A stretch of DNA of 64,000 nt from Proteobacteria bacterium UBA981 (GTDB lineage Bacteria > Pseudomonadota > Gammaproteobacteria > Ga0077536). A model generated the notes under the pieces. It did no database searches and was not told the DNA's origin. It worked only from the letters and a program-made list of their open reading frames with translations. Numbering within the stretch: the stretch's first letter is position 1; the number at the start of each line of letters is the position of its first letter. Shown piece by piece: positions 43,205 to 52,456 of this stretch. The stretch is taken from the NCBI GenBank assembly GCA_002292285.1, contig DBBP01000027.1, positions 191,933 to 255,932 of the forward strand, in the 5' to 3' direction. A program made the translations under genes and the position numbers.

Positions 43205-43948
43205 ATGGACGATCAACTACTACTGCGCTACAGCCGGCAAATTCTCATGCCGGAAATCGATATCGATGGCCAAAACCGCTTGCGTGAGGCGCGCGTGTTG
43301 CTCATTGGGCTCGGTGGCCTCGGCTCACCAATCGCGATGTATCTGGCTGCGGCAGGGGTCGGGAAGCTGGTGCTGGTTGACCACGATGTTGTAGAGCTGT
43401 CGAATCTGCAGCGTCAGATCGTTCACTCAACGGCAGACCTCGAAAGACCGAAAGTGGAGTCCGCGCGCGACCATTTGCTCGCGCTGAATCCGCACTGCGC
43501 TGTCGAAGTGATCGATCATCGCCTCGACGAGGCCGATTTCGATCGTTTGTTACCGGATGTGGATGCGGTCGTCGATGCGACCGACAACTTTGAAACTCGC
43601 TTTTCGATCAACCATCACTGCGTCGTTCATCGCAAACCTTTGATCTCTGGCGCAGCGATACGCTTCGAAGGTCAGGTGACGGTGTTTCACCCAGCCGATG
43701 ACGACAGCCCGTGCTATCGGTGCCTGTACAGCAGCGACTCGACGGTCGCGCAATCGTGTTCGCAAACGGGTGTGATCGCACCTCTTCTCGGCATTATCGG
43801 TAGCGTGCAGGCGCTGGAAACATTGAAAGTCCTGATGGGAATCGGACAGGATTTAAAAGGGCGTTTGCTGTTGCTCGATGGCTTCAGCATGGAGTGGCAG
43901 ACCATGCGCTTCAACAAGAACCCGAAGTGCCCTGAGTGTGGTGGTTAA
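43205..43948 (+). CDS. moeB: MoeB/ThiF-family adenylyltransferase
   Basis: This E1-like enzyme adenylates the C-terminal glycine of MoaD or ThiS for sulfur transfer to molybdopterin or thiamine. Start at 43205 (MDDQLLLRYSRQILMPEID), 247 residues. Motifs: LLIGLGGLGSPIAMYLAAAGVGKLVLVDHDVVELSNLQRQ (ATP site), the CxxC pairs CYRCLY and CPECGG that bind zinc, and DATDNFETRF. Whether MoaD or ThiS is the partner is not decidable here. It is the usual neighbour after prmC in several gammaproteobacteria. Confidence 0.9.
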   Translation: MDDQLLLRYSRQILMPEIDIDGQNRLREARVLLIGLGGLGSPIAMYLAAAGVGKLVLVDHDVVELSNLQRQIVHSTADLERPKVESARDHLLALNPHCAVEVIDHRLDEADFDRLLPDVDAVVDATDNFETRFSINHHCVVHRKPLISGAAIRFEGQVTVFHPADDDSPCYRCLYSSDSTVAQSCSQTGVIAPLLGIIGSVQALETLKVLMGIGQDLKGRLLLLDGFSMEWQTMRFNKNPKCPECGG

Positions 43949-43974
43949 TCGCGCAGGATCGAGATTCGTCGTGG

Positions 43975-43996
43975 TGCTCGCGCGCCTTGGCGAGCA
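43975..43996 (+). terminator. hairpin between convergent moeB and PepSY genes
   Basis: A 7-bp stem TGCTCGC/GCGAGCA with an 8-base loop sits between convergent genes. There is no T-run on either side, so a bidirectional terminator role is only possible. Confidence 0.35.
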
Positions 43997-44818
43997 TTAT
44001 GGCGGCGGATTTGGTCCTACCCGCCTAGGCGCGTTGCCGTTCCGCTTAAACTTGAAATAGAGATACACGCCACTGAGGGCGAGTAGCAGCAGAGCAACCG
44101 CGGCCGCGTCGACAATCCACACCCCCCAACGACCGAACAGTCGCCCGCTGTGCAAATCGAGCATGACGCGTTCGGCCGTCACTCCCTCACCCGCGAACTG
44201 GGCGGCGACGTCGCTCGCTATCTCTGCAGGCAATGCGTCCTGTTCATTCCAGCGCGGCGGCGACGATGCCGCATAAGTGCCCCATGTAGCGGTAACCGGG
44301 TCGAGTTCCATCACGCCGCGAGCGGTTTCAATAACAACACCCGAGCCGGCGAGACCGATGCGCATGAGAGGTGCGGCGAGACCGTCCAGGGACGTGTATT
44401 GGTCCAGCACCGTCAGCTTCTTATCCAGCTCCAGCACATGGTCGGCGCACAAGACGTACAGCACCGTGCCGTTCCAGAGCGCGCCACGCAAGGGACTGAC
44501 GTCGCGACGAAACTCGCGCCCATCGAAGAACAGCTGCGACCCGATTTGACTGAACCATCCCACCGGCGTCTCGAAACCGTGCTCGAGCGTCGGCGCGGCA
44601 CGCCCATACCATGCGTTGATCCAGGTCGGGCGCAGATGTTTGCTGCCAAGCTGCAGTGCGTCGGTGTGATTGAGGATCAGACCGGTCGCAATCGTGATTA
44701 CCACAATCATCGCGCTCCCAATGCCGAGCAGACGGTGCAATCGGGTGACCGGGTGAACGCGTGGGGGCGTCGCTCGTCTGACGACACGCGGCGGCGAAGG
44801 TGGCGCTTCAGAGGTCAA
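43997..44818 (-). CDS. PepSY-associated transmembrane protein
   Basis: This 273-residue protein has an N-terminal span (IGSAMIVVITIATGLILNHTDALQL) and a C-terminal span (VWIVDAAAVALLLLALSGVYLYFKFK), with a periplasmic domain between. The pattern GLILNHT...HSGRLFGRWGVWIVD is that of PepSY-domain proteins, often linked to iron or peptidase control in the envelope. It lies 89 bases downstream of bfd on the same strand, in keeping with an iron-linked operon. Confidence 0.8.
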   Translation of the reverse strand: MTSEAPPSPPRVVRRATPPRVHPVTRLHRLLGIGSAMIVVITIATGLILNHTDALQLGSKHLRPTWINAWYGRAAPTLEHGFETPVGWFSQIGSQLFFDGREFRRDVSPLRGALWNGTVLYVLCADHVLELDKKLTVLDQYTSLDGLAAPLMRIGLAGSGVVIETARGVMELDPVTATWGTYAASSPPRWNEQDALPAEIASDVAAQFAGEGVTAERVMLDLHSGRLFGRWGVWIVDAAAVALLLLALSGVYLYFKFKRNGNAPRRVGPNPPP

Positions 44819-44907
44819 GGGCGATCGCCAGGCGGGAGCGGGCGGGTTGGAAAGTTGGCAAGAAAGAGGTTCGAGCCGGTGCGGCTAGCCGCGCTAGACG
44901 GCGGACC

Positions 44908-45123
44908 TTAGCGCGCCAGCTGTAACCCAGCCTCGTGACGCGGCGTTGAAGCCCCGACAGTGGTGAGAGCAATTTGCAGACATTCGTCAGCGTAGCAGGC
45001 GCATTGGCCGCAGCACGTCGACACCGCAAGGGTGTCGGCCAGGCAATCCAGCGTGCAGGCGCCGGCTCGAACGGCGTCTTCAATGTCGCTTTCGGTCACG
45101 TTATTGCAGATACAAACGTACAT
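44908..45123 (-). CDS. bfd: bacterioferritin-associated ferredoxin
   Basis: A 71-residue [2Fe-2S] ferredoxin that reduces bacterioferritin to mobilise iron. The Fe-S cysteines C4, C6, C38 and C41 (MYVCIC and CGQC) follow the Bfd pattern. A Fur-like box lies about 40-55 bases upstream and bacterioferritin is the next gene upstream. Confidence 0.93.
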   Translation of the reverse strand: MYVCICNNVTESDIEDAVRAGACTLDCLADTLAVSTCCGQCACYADECLQIALTTVGASTPRHEAGLQLAR

Positions 45124-45160
45124 CTGAGGTCTATTCGTTTGGCTTAATCGTAACGGTAGT

Positions 45161-45179
45161 ACAAATGAGAACCATTAGC
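45161..45179 (-). promoter_or_regulatory. Fur-box-like operator upstream of bfd
   Basis: ACAAATGAGAACCATTAGC matches the 19-bp Fur consensus GATAATGATAATCATTATC at 13 of 19 positions, including both AATGA/CATTA arms. It sits between bfr and bfd, as expected for iron-repressed bfd. Confidence 0.6.
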
Positions 45180-45279
45180 AACAATCTTAACTGACGCCAA
45201 CGAGGCGTCGGCCAATAGCTCATGATGGCGCTTAAACGGACTACGGATGGGGCGGTGTTGAGGATCGCCCAGACTGGCT

Positions 45280-45744
45280 CTAGAGATTTGCGAGCTGGTA
45301 ATTTTCGAGCCCGATTCGGCCTATCAACTCCAGTTGCGTCTCCAGCCAATCGACGTGTTCTTCCTCGCTCTTCAAGATCATCGCAAACAGATCGCGCGAT
45401 ACGAAATCGCCACTCTTCTCGCAGTCTTCGATGGCACCGCGCAGATCGGGAATCGCACTGTTTTCGAGCTCGAGGTCAGCTCGAAGCATTTCAAGCGGGC
45501 TTTCACCGATGCGCAATCGCCCCAGATCCTGCAGGTTAGGTAACCCTTCGAGAAAGAGTATGCGCTCGATCAACGCGTCGGCATGGCGCATTTCGTCGAC
45601 TGACTCTTGGTATTCGTGTTCATCGAGCTTGCTGAGTCCCCAGTCCTTATACATACGTGCGTGCAAGAAATACTGATTAACTGCAGTTAGTTCATTCTTG
45701 AGGACTTGATTAAGGTGTCCGATGATTTTTTTATCACCTTGCAT
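45280..45744 (-). CDS. bfr: bacterioferritin
   Basis: A 24-mer heme-containing iron store. Start at 45744 (MQGDKKIIGHLNQVL) with AGGAGA 7 bases upstream; 154 residues. Ferroxidase ligands are in LNQVLKNELTAVNQY, DEMRHAD and SEEEHVDWLETQ; the heme-axial Met is in DEMRHAD. Close to E. coli Bfr throughout (ERILFLEGLPNLQDLGRLRIGE). Confidence 0.96.
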   Translation of the reverse strand: MQGDKKIIGHLNQVLKNELTAVNQYFLHARMYKDWGLSKLDEHEYQESVDEMRHADALIERILFLEGLPNLQDLGRLRIGESPLEMLRADLELENSAIPDLRGAIEDCEKSGDFVSRDLFAMILKSEEEHVDWLETQLELIGRIGLENYQLANL

Positions 45745-45860
45745 AGAGGTTCTCCTGGCGGGCACTCAAGTTACCACGCTCGGGACTGCAGGCGCTTTTG
45801 CTGTAGGGTCCGAATCGCAATAATACGATCGCTGAGATAACGGTCAGGAGAACGTGCGAA

Positions 45861-46433
45861 ATGGATATTGGCTCGATAATTGTCCTGGTTGTAGCCGCCA
45901 CCGTGCTGGTTTACGGGATTTTGATTTACAACGGCCTGGTCACTCTGAAGCACAACGTCGCCAAGGCATGGTCGAACATCGACGTTGTGCTAAAACAGCG
46001 TCACGACGAGCTCCCCAAGCTGGTCGAGATCTGCAAACAGTTCATGGCGCATGAAAAGGACACACTGGAACGTGTAGTCAATGCGCGTTCGGCAGTCTCA
46101 TCGGCTCGCGAGGCCGGCGACATCTCGAAATTAGGACCTGCTGAAACGCAGCTGAGGCGCGGACTTGGCAACTTGTTCGCGGTCGCCGAGGCCTATCCGG
46201 ACCTCAAAGCCAATGCCAACTTCAAACATCTGCAAGAGCGCATTAGCGCGCTCGAAAATACCATCGCCGACCGGCGTGAGTTTTACAACGAAAGCGTCAA
46301 TCGCAATAACGTGCGCATTGAACAGGTGCCGGATTTTTTCGTCGCTCGCTGGTTTGGCTTCGGACACCGCTCGCTATTGGAGTTCTCGGACACGGAAAAA
46401 GAGGATGTGGATGTTAAGGCGCTCTTTGATTAA
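45861..46433 (+). CDS. lemA: LemA family protein
   Basis: A 190-residue protein with an N-terminal span (IIVLVVAATVLVYGILIYNGLVTL) followed by the LemA coiled-coil domain (HNVAKAWSNIDVVLKQRHDELPKLVEICKQFM, AEAYPDLKANANFKHLQERISALE). LemA proteins form membrane-associated assemblies of uncertain function. It is the gene before the GIDE-domain protein, a conserved pairing, with a 104-base gap. Confidence 0.93.
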   Translation: MDIGSIIVLVVAATVLVYGILIYNGLVTLKHNVAKAWSNIDVVLKQRHDELPKLVEICKQFMAHEKDTLERVVNARSAVSSAREAGDISKLGPAETQLRRGLGNLFAVAEAYPDLKANANFKHLQERISALENTIADRREFYNESVNRNNVRIEQVPDFFVARWFGFGHRSLLEFSDTEKEDVDVKALFD

Positions 46434-46537
46434 GGCGCAGTGGAACCCAATCTCAAAGCCGCAGCGGCCGTCTAAGGCGAGCTCATGAGGACGCACCCCG
46501 ACGTGCATGGCCCGCACGGCGTTGCGCGAGCCCCGGC

Positions 46538-47503
46538 ATGTTGAGCGAACTCGCGCTTTGGACCCGCCAGGCGTCACCGACCGAATTCTGGTGTTCGGCG
46601 GCAATTGCGTTAATCGTCGGCGCGGGCCTGGCCTGGTGGGTGTTGGTTTTTCTTAATCGCAGACGTGTCATCGAGGATACCCCAACGGCGCTTATTCGCT
46701 CAGCCGCGCAGGGCTATCTGGAATTGCAGGGACACGCGGAGTTAATGGATGGCGACAGCCAGCTCGCGCCGGTGTCGTTGCGAACCTGCGTCTGGTACAG
46801 CTACGAAATCGAGAAGCGCGAGCGCAGCTTTAATTCGCATGGGCGAGATGCCCGCTGGAAGACTGTTGAAAGTGGTACCAGCGACAGCATTTTCTATCTG
46901 GTGGACCCCACCGGTCGCTGTGCCATCGACCCCGATGGCGCTGCGGTCACACCAAAAAACGACAACACCTGGTACGGCAATAGCCGGGTTCCAGGCGGCT
47001 TCCATGCGACGGACGGGCGCTGGTGGGCACGCGCAAAGGGTGCTGTAGGCACGCAATCCTATCGCTACACCGAACGCTGGATTGAGCCCGGCGAGGAACT
47101 GTATGCGATTGGCAATTTCACGACCCATGGCGGCGCTGCCGTCCGCTTCGACAGCGCGGGTGCGCTGGCGGACAAATTGCGCGAGTGGAAGCGCGACCAG
47201 GGGTTCCTGCTGGATAGGTTCGATGCCAACAAAGACGGCAAAATTGATCTCGAAGAATGGGACCAAGCTCGCGAACAGGCGAGGCAACAGGTCGCGGCCG
47301 AACAACACCAATCGACAACCCCGCCGCCGGTCGACCTGCTCAGCCACACAGGCGATCGTCGCCGACCATTTATTATCCACGCCGGCAGCGAAGAGCAAAT
47401 CCTCGCGCGCTATCGACGCTACTGCATCGGACTACTCGCACTCAGCTTGCCGATAATCGTGGTCACGCTTTGGTCGGTAGCGCTGCGTCTGGGCACAAGC
47501 TGA
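46538..47503 (+). CDS. GIDE-domain membrane protein with an EF-hand
   Basis: 321 residues. Membrane spans lie near residues 17-40 and 298-318; between them is a GIDE/MUL1-like domain (LRTCVWYSYEIEKRERS, DPTGRCAIDPDGA, ERWIEPGEELYAIGNF). Residues 229-240 form a full EF-hand loop (D229, N231, D233, G234, I236, D237, E240), suggesting calcium binding. GIDE was described as a mitochondrial ubiquitin ligase relative; bacterial members lack RING. The EF-hand in this position is unusual to me. It follows lemA. Confidence 0.82.
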   Translation: MLSELALWTRQASPTEFWCSAAIALIVGAGLAWWVLVFLNRRRVIEDTPTALIRSAAQGYLELQGHAELMDGDSQLAPVSLRTCVWYSYEIEKRERSFNSHGRDARWKTVESGTSDSIFYLVDPTGRCAIDPDGAAVTPKNDNTWYGNSRVPGGFHATDGRWWARAKGAVGTQSYRYTERWIEPGEELYAIGNFTTHGGAAVRFDSAGALADKLREWKRDQGFLLDRFDANKDGKIDLEEWDQAREQARQQVAAEQHQSTTPPPVDLLSHTGDRRRPFIIHAGSEEQILARYRRYCIGLLALSLPIIVVTLWSVALRLGTS

Positions 47504-47584
47504 AAACAAAAGGTGCACACCCATCGAAGCAGCCTTTAACGAATTGTCTTGGGCGACCTCGCGGCCAGCGGCATAATGCGAGCG

Positions 47585-49630
47585 ATGCTGAACTCCGAAA
47601 ATATCGAAACCACGCTCGCCCGCCTGCCGGATTTTACTGCAATAAAACCGGCCGACATCGTTGCGCAATTCAAACGTTTGTTAGCCGAACAGCGCAGTAA
47701 AATTCGCGGTCTCGCGCGACATCCGGAGCAATGCACATTCGAATCCCTAGTGCCTGCGCTCGAGGCCCTGGCTGACGAATTGCACCGGTTTTATTCACCC
47801 ATTAGCCATTTACACAACGTCGCGGATACGGCCGAACTTCGCGAACCGTATAAAGAATGTGTCGCGTTGATTGCCGAGTTCGCCAGTGAGCTCGATCAGG
47901 ACGCGGCATTATTCGCCTGCTACACCCACATCGCTGCCCAAGACGACTTTCCATTGCGCGACGAGGTGGAGCGCAGGGTCGTGAATAACGCGCTACGGGA
48001 TTTCCGTCTCGGCGGCATTGCGCTTGCCACCGACCAGCAAGCCGAGGTCAAGCAGCTGCGCAGCGAGCTGGCCAAGCTGACGACTGCTTTCGAAGAAAAT
48101 CTGCTCGACGCGACGCAGGCATTTCGATTGCACATTACCGACCTTGAGCGACTCGCTGGACTGCCTGCCTCGGTCATCACGATGGCACGCGAGAATGCCC
48201 ACTCAGATGGCCAGACTGGCTGGACGCTAACCCTGGATTTGCCTTGCTATGTGCCGGCGATGATGCACTTGCAAGATCGGGAACTGCGCCAGGCCCTTTA
48301 TCGCGCATACGCAACGCGAGCCTCGGACCAGGCGCCAGCAGACGCCGCCGGTGACAATTCGCAGGTCATGAATGACATTGTTGGCCGACGCCAGACGCTC
48401 GCCAAAGCACTCGGCTTCGGCAACTTTGCGGAACTCTCGCTGGCGACCAAGATGGCGCCCTCCACCTCCGCAGTAGTGGATTTCCTGCACCAGCTCGCCG
48501 ATCGCGCGAAGCCATCTGCAGCACGAGAACTCGACGAGCTGAAAGCATGGGCGCGCACCCACCTGGCTCTCGAGGACATCGAGGCCTGGGATTTAGCCTA
48601 CTGTTCGGAGCGTTATCGGGAACAGCGGTTTGAATTTTCTCAGGAGGACTTGCGACCCTATTTTGCCGCCGGGCGTGTTGTCGACGGGCTATTCGATGTC
48701 GTCGCGAAGTTATTTAATGTACATATCAAAAAACTGACGCAGCCGATCTCGAGCTGGCATGAAGACGTCGAATTCTTTGCGTTGAGCGACGGCGCCGGTG
48801 ACACGATTGGGTACTTTTTTCTCGATATTTACGCACGCGCCGGCAAGCGCTCCGGCGCCTGGATGGACGAATGCCTCGTGCGCTGGCGCAGCGACGCCGG
48901 AACGCAGTTACCGGTCGCCTATCTCAACTGCAACTTCACACCGCCACAGAACGATGAGCCGGCGCTGCTCACACATAACGAAGTGATAACGCTTTTTCAC
49001 GAATTTGGTCACGGTCTGCACCACATGTTGACCCGGATCGATTATCGCAGCGTCGCCGGCATCAACGGCGTGCCGTGGGACGCCGTTGAATTGCCGTCAC
49101 AGATTCTCGAGAACTGGTGTTGGCAACGTGAAGCACTGGATTTGATAGCAGCTCATTACGAGGACGGGAGCCCCTTACCCGCACAGCTCTACGAACGGTT
49201 GCAGGCGGCCAAACACTACCAGGCGGCATTACAAACACTGAGGCAGGTCGAGTTTGCGCTGTTCGACTTCCGCTTGCATATGGAATATCGGCCAGGATTT
49301 AACATTCAGCAATTGCTGGACAACGTTCGCGAGCGCGTCGCCGTCGCGACACCGCCGGCCTGGAATCGCTTTCAGCATTCGTTTGCGCATATTTTCGCCG
49401 GGGGATACGCGGCCGGCTATTACAGTTATAAATGGGCCGAAGTACTGGCTGCCGACGCTTTCGCACGGTTTGAGGACGAGGGCCTGTTCAACTCCGCCAC
49501 GGGCTCCGCATTTCGTCAGGCCGTTCTCGAACAAGGCGGCGCGGAAGACGCCATGACGCTGTTCAAACGCTTTCGCGGACGCGAGCCAGAGGTCGAGCCG
49601 TTGCTGCGACAAGCTGGACTGATCGCTTGA
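47585..49630 (+). CDS. prlC: oligopeptidase A (M3 metallopeptidase)
   Basis: A cytoplasmic zinc endopeptidase degrading signal peptides and other oligopeptides. Start at 47585 (MLNSENIETTLARL); upstream ATG at 47576 is possible. About 681 residues. The zinc motif HEFGHGLHHML and downstream Glu in ELPSQILENWCW are intact; the C-terminal YYSYKWAEVLAADAFARFEDEG is typical. Confidence 0.95.
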   Translation: MLNSENIETTLARLPDFTAIKPADIVAQFKRLLAEQRSKIRGLARHPEQCTFESLVPALEALADELHRFYSPISHLHNVADTAELREPYKECVALIAEFASELDQDAALFACYTHIAAQDDFPLRDEVERRVVNNALRDFRLGGIALATDQQAEVKQLRSELAKLTTAFEENLLDATQAFRLHITDLERLAGLPASVITMARENAHSDGQTGWTLTLDLPCYVPAMMHLQDRELRQALYRAYATRASDQAPADAAGDNSQVMNDIVGRRQTLAKALGFGNFAELSLATKMAPSTSAVVDFLHQLADRAKPSAARELDELKAWARTHLALEDIEAWDLAYCSERYREQRFEFSQEDLRPYFAAGRVVDGLFDVVAKLFNVHIKKLTQPISSWHEDVEFFALSDGAGDTIGYFFLDIYARAGKRSGAWMDECLVRWRSDAGTQLPVAYLNCNFTPPQNDEPALLTHNEVITLFHEFGHGLHHMLTRIDYRSVAGINGVPWDAVELPSQILENWCWQREALDLIAAHYEDGSPLPAQLYERLQAAKHYQAALQTLRQVEFALFDFRLHMEYRPGFNIQQLLDNVRERVAVATPPAWNRFQHSFAHIFAGGYAAGYYSYKWAEVLAADAFARFEDEGLFNSATGSAFRQAVLEQGGAEDAMTLFKRFRGREPEVEPLLRQAGLIA

Positions 49631-49653
49631 ACAAGCTTGATAATCGAGCACTT

Positions 49654-50409
49654 ATGCACCCGCGCCTAGCCCTAGTCCTCCTGCTCGCACTGTTCGCAAG
49701 TGCCTTCCCGGCGCTCGCTGAGCAAAGCTACGTCATCGACAAATTGTTGGTCGGGGTCCACGCCGACAAGAATCTCGATAGCGCCATCATCAAAGTACTG
49801 CCGACAGGCACACAACTTGAAGTGCTTGAACGGGATGGCGAGCTCATCTATGTCGAAGATCCGGATAAGGTGCGTGGCTGGGTCGACGGTGCGTACCTCA
49901 CTGACACTGCCCCTGCATCGGTCCGACTCGCCGCCGTTGAGCGCGAAAAGAACGCGTTGGAGAAACAAATGCAGGCGCTGCGCGCGGGTACCAATGACGA
50001 GGCCACCGGCAGCGATGCCGGGCAAGTCAATGCATTAACTAAAGAAAACACCGAGCTCAAGGGTAAGTTGTCCGACGAGCTTCTGCGCGCCGGCAAGTTG
50101 CAAAGCGAGCTGGCCGGCCTGCGGGCGCGCGTCGTCGACAACACTGCGCCTCCGGACGCACGCATCGTCGAACTCGAACGCAACAGAGAAAAACTCACCA
50201 ACGCCCTCGATGAAGCCGAGGACAAAGTCGCCGAACTATCTGCGCGCGCCTCGCTGACCGCGACCTCAGCCTTAGTACCACTGGTCGTCCGAGAATACTT
50301 ACTGACTATCGTGTTCGGGGTGTTGGCACTGATCGCGCTGGGTTTTGGCGCGGCGATATATGTCGTTGACCTCCTCAATCGCAAGCGTCACGGCGGCTTC
50401 AGGGTCTAG
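49654..50409 (+). CDS. SH3b-domain (TIGR04211/YgiM-type) membrane protein
   Basis: 251 residues from 49654 (MHPRLALVLLLAL). A cleavable signal ends near AFPALA-EQSYVID; a bacterial SH3 domain (residues about 25-90, GVHADKNLDSAIIKVLPTGTQLEVLERDGELIYVED), a long coiled coil and a C-terminal span (LLTIVFGVLALIALGFGAAIYVV) follow. This is the layout of YgiM-like proteins, probably tethered to the envelope and binding murein. It starts 23 bases after prlC. Confidence 0.85.
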   Translation: MHPRLALVLLLALFASAFPALAEQSYVIDKLLVGVHADKNLDSAIIKVLPTGTQLEVLERDGELIYVEDPDKVRGWVDGAYLTDTAPASVRLAAVEREKNALEKQMQALRAGTNDEATGSDAGQVNALTKENTELKGKLSDELLRAGKLQSELAGLRARVVDNTAPPDARIVELERNREKLTNALDEAEDKVAELSARASLTATSALVPLVVREYLLTIVFGVLALIALGFGAAIYVVDLLNRKRHGGFRV

Positions 50410-50488
50410 CCCCAGGGACCGCGGATCTGCGGTGGGTCATCCGGTGCAGCGCAGCGCGCCTGGCCAACCGCGAGATCGGCGCTGGCAC

Positions 50489-50517
50489 TTGCATTAGCAG
50501 GCCCCGCGACCTAGAAT
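50489..50517 (+). promoter_or_regulatory. sigma-70 promoter for rpmE
   Basis: TTGCAT (50489-50494) and TAGAAT (50512-50517) are separated by 17 bases, about 35 bases upstream of the rpmE start. A strong match. Confidence 0.65.
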
Positions 50518-50551
50518 CCCGGCCCCTTCGTGAGCCACTCGAAATCGCCGC

Positions 50552-50758
50552 ATGAAACCCGAATTACACCCGACCTACCAAGAGATCTCTGTCACCTGTA
50601 GCTGCGGCAATAAGTTCGAGACTCGCTCGACTTTTTCCGATCAAGAGTTGCATCTCGATGTGTGCTCTGCCTGCCACCCGTTTTATACCGGGCAACAGAA
50701 AATCGTCGATACAGCCGGCCGCATCGATAAGTTCCAACGTAGATTCGGTCGCTCCTGA
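50552..50758 (+). CDS. rpmE: 50S ribosomal protein L31, zinc-binding form
   Basis: 68 residues with the zinc cysteines in CSCGNKF and CSACHPF, hence the C+ (zinc) type of L31. The N-terminus MKPELHPTYQEISVTC and HPFYTGQQKIVDTAGRIDKF are diagnostic. Confidence 0.97.
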   Translation: MKPELHPTYQEISVTCSCGNKFETRSTFSDQELHLDVCSACHPFYTGQQKIVDTAGRIDKFQRRFGRS

Positions 50759-50786
50759 GCCTGTCCACAGGCGCACCGGCGCTGTC

Positions 50787-52289
50787 GTGAAATCCAGCCG
50801 CTATAGTGCGGGACTGATTCCGGCATGCCGGAATCCCGCAAACAGGGGCGTTTTCGCGCTCCTGACGACATTAATAGTCCTCGGCCTCTCAAGTTGCGCC
50901 ACCAATCCTGTTACAGGCAAGCAGGACTTGGTTTTCATGTCTTCTGCGCAAGAACTTGCACTCGGCAAGCAGGCACATCAGCAGACCCTGCAACAATATC
51001 GGACCTACAACGACGCCGCGCTCGCACAATATGTCGACTCGGTCGGTCAGCGTTTGGCCGCGCAGAGTCACAGGGCCGATTTGCAATACACCTTCACGGT
51101 TCTCGATAGCGACGAAATCAACGCCTTCGCGTTACCCGCAGGTTACATCTACATCACTCGTGGGCTGCTGGCTTATCTGAATTCTGAGGCTGAACTGGCG
51201 GCCGTGTTGGGGCACGAAATTGGTCATGTCACTGCTCGTCATGGCGTGCGCCAGGCGTCTTCCGCACAAGCCGCCAACATCGGCAGCGGCATGCTGGCCG
51301 TTTTTTTCCCCCAGTTACGCAGTACCGGCATGAGCCAAAGTATCGGGTTGCTCAGCAAAGCCATGCTTAGCGGCTACGGGCGCGAGCACGAGCTTGAGGC
51401 CGACCGGCTTGGTGCGAGCTACATCGGGGCGACTGGCTACGATTCTGGCGCCATGTTTGACGTGATACGTGTTCTCAAAAATCAGGAACTGTTTGACCGA
51501 AAACTCGCCCGCGCAGAGGGACGGGAACCGCGGGCCTATCACGGCTTGTTTTCGACCCATCCGGACAACGACACCCGATTAAAGGAAATCATCGCCGAGA
51601 CCCCTGCTAACAGTCGCGGCGAACGTCACCGGGAGCGCTTTCTCAACCACTTGGACGGGCTGATATTCGGCAATAATCCGAACGAAGGTGTCATCGTTGA
51701 AAACCGCTTCATCCACCCGTCTCTCGGTGTTGCTTTCGATATTCCAGCAGGGTGGCAAAGTCAAAATCAATCGGAACAGCTGATTCTGGCCGATCCGAAT
51801 CGCAAGGCGGTAATGCTCGTACGCCTCGCAAAAACCAAGGCCGGTTTAGCACCGACAGAGGTCATCAAAAAACTCGGTATAGGGCCACTCAGTCAAGTCG
51901 AGGCGTTTAAACCTGGCGGCCGGAGAGGTGTTCGGGCGCTCGCACAGGTCGATATTGAAGGTACGCGCCGTCCAGCGCGCGTCGCCGCAGTCATTTCTGG
52001 CGACTATGGCTATGTTTTTGTTGGGTTTACTGTAGATGGGCAGGCGCTCGGCAGTTATGACTCGGCGTTTTCCGCCGTTTCTGCCAGCTTCCGGGGCCTC
52101 TCGGCAGCGGAAAAAGCGGCGGTAAAACCTCAAGTGCTGGCAGTGACACGCATCAAAAACAGTATCAGCTGGGCGACGCTCGCTAAGGTTTCACCGCTCA
52201 AAAAGCTAGCGGAAGCCCGTTTGGCGCTGTTAAACGGTAGCGACGCAGCTGGTGCGGCCGCCGGTTCACGCATCAAAGTCGTGAAATAG
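50787..52289 (+). CDS. M48-family metalloprotease lipoprotein (BepA/LoiP-like)
   Basis: 500 residues from a GTG at 50787 (VKSSRYSAG). Signal ends at LSSCATNPVTGKQD, a lipobox, so it is likely anchored in the outer membrane. The zinc site is HEIGHVTARHG with the third ligand in EADRLGASYI. A C-terminal domain of about 200 residues follows. BepA/YfgC-type proteases police outer-membrane protein folding. A terminator follows at 52410. Confidence 0.85.
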   Translation: MKSSRYSAGLIPACRNPANRGVFALLTTLIVLGLSSCATNPVTGKQDLVFMSSAQELALGKQAHQQTLQQYRTYNDAALAQYVDSVGQRLAAQSHRADLQYTFTVLDSDEINAFALPAGYIYITRGLLAYLNSEAELAAVLGHEIGHVTARHGVRQASSAQAANIGSGMLAVFFPQLRSTGMSQSIGLLSKAMLSGYGREHELEADRLGASYIGATGYDSGAMFDVIRVLKNQELFDRKLARAEGREPRAYHGLFSTHPDNDTRLKEIIAETPANSRGERHRERFLNHLDGLIFGNNPNEGVIVENRFIHPSLGVAFDIPAGWQSQNQSEQLILADPNRKAVMLVRLAKTKAGLAPTEVIKKLGIGPLSQVEAFKPGGRRGVRALAQVDIEGTRRPARVAAVISGDYGYVFVGFTVDGQALGSYDSAFSAVSASFRGLSAAEKAAVKPQVLAVTRIKNSISWATLAKVSPLKKLAEARLALLNGSDAAGAAAGSRIKVVK

Positions 52290-52409
52290 AGGCACTTTGC
52301 AGGGAACCATTGCCGAACTGCTCAGTCATAACTGATACGTTCGCCAGAACGAGTCCACCACCCCTCCCAAGGTGGGCGCTGCTCGCCATCCCCAAGGCGG
52401 GCGCATAGT

Positions 52410-52456
52410 GGCCCCGGTTCCGTAAATCCCCCAACAACTGTACCGGGGCCCTTTTT
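52410..52456 (+). terminator. rho-independent terminator after the M48 gene
   Basis: A 9-bp stem (GGCCCCGGT / ACCGGGGCC) with a 23-base loop is followed by CTTTTT. It ends the rpmE-M48 region and touches the convergent engB stop codon (52455-52457). Confidence 0.7.
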
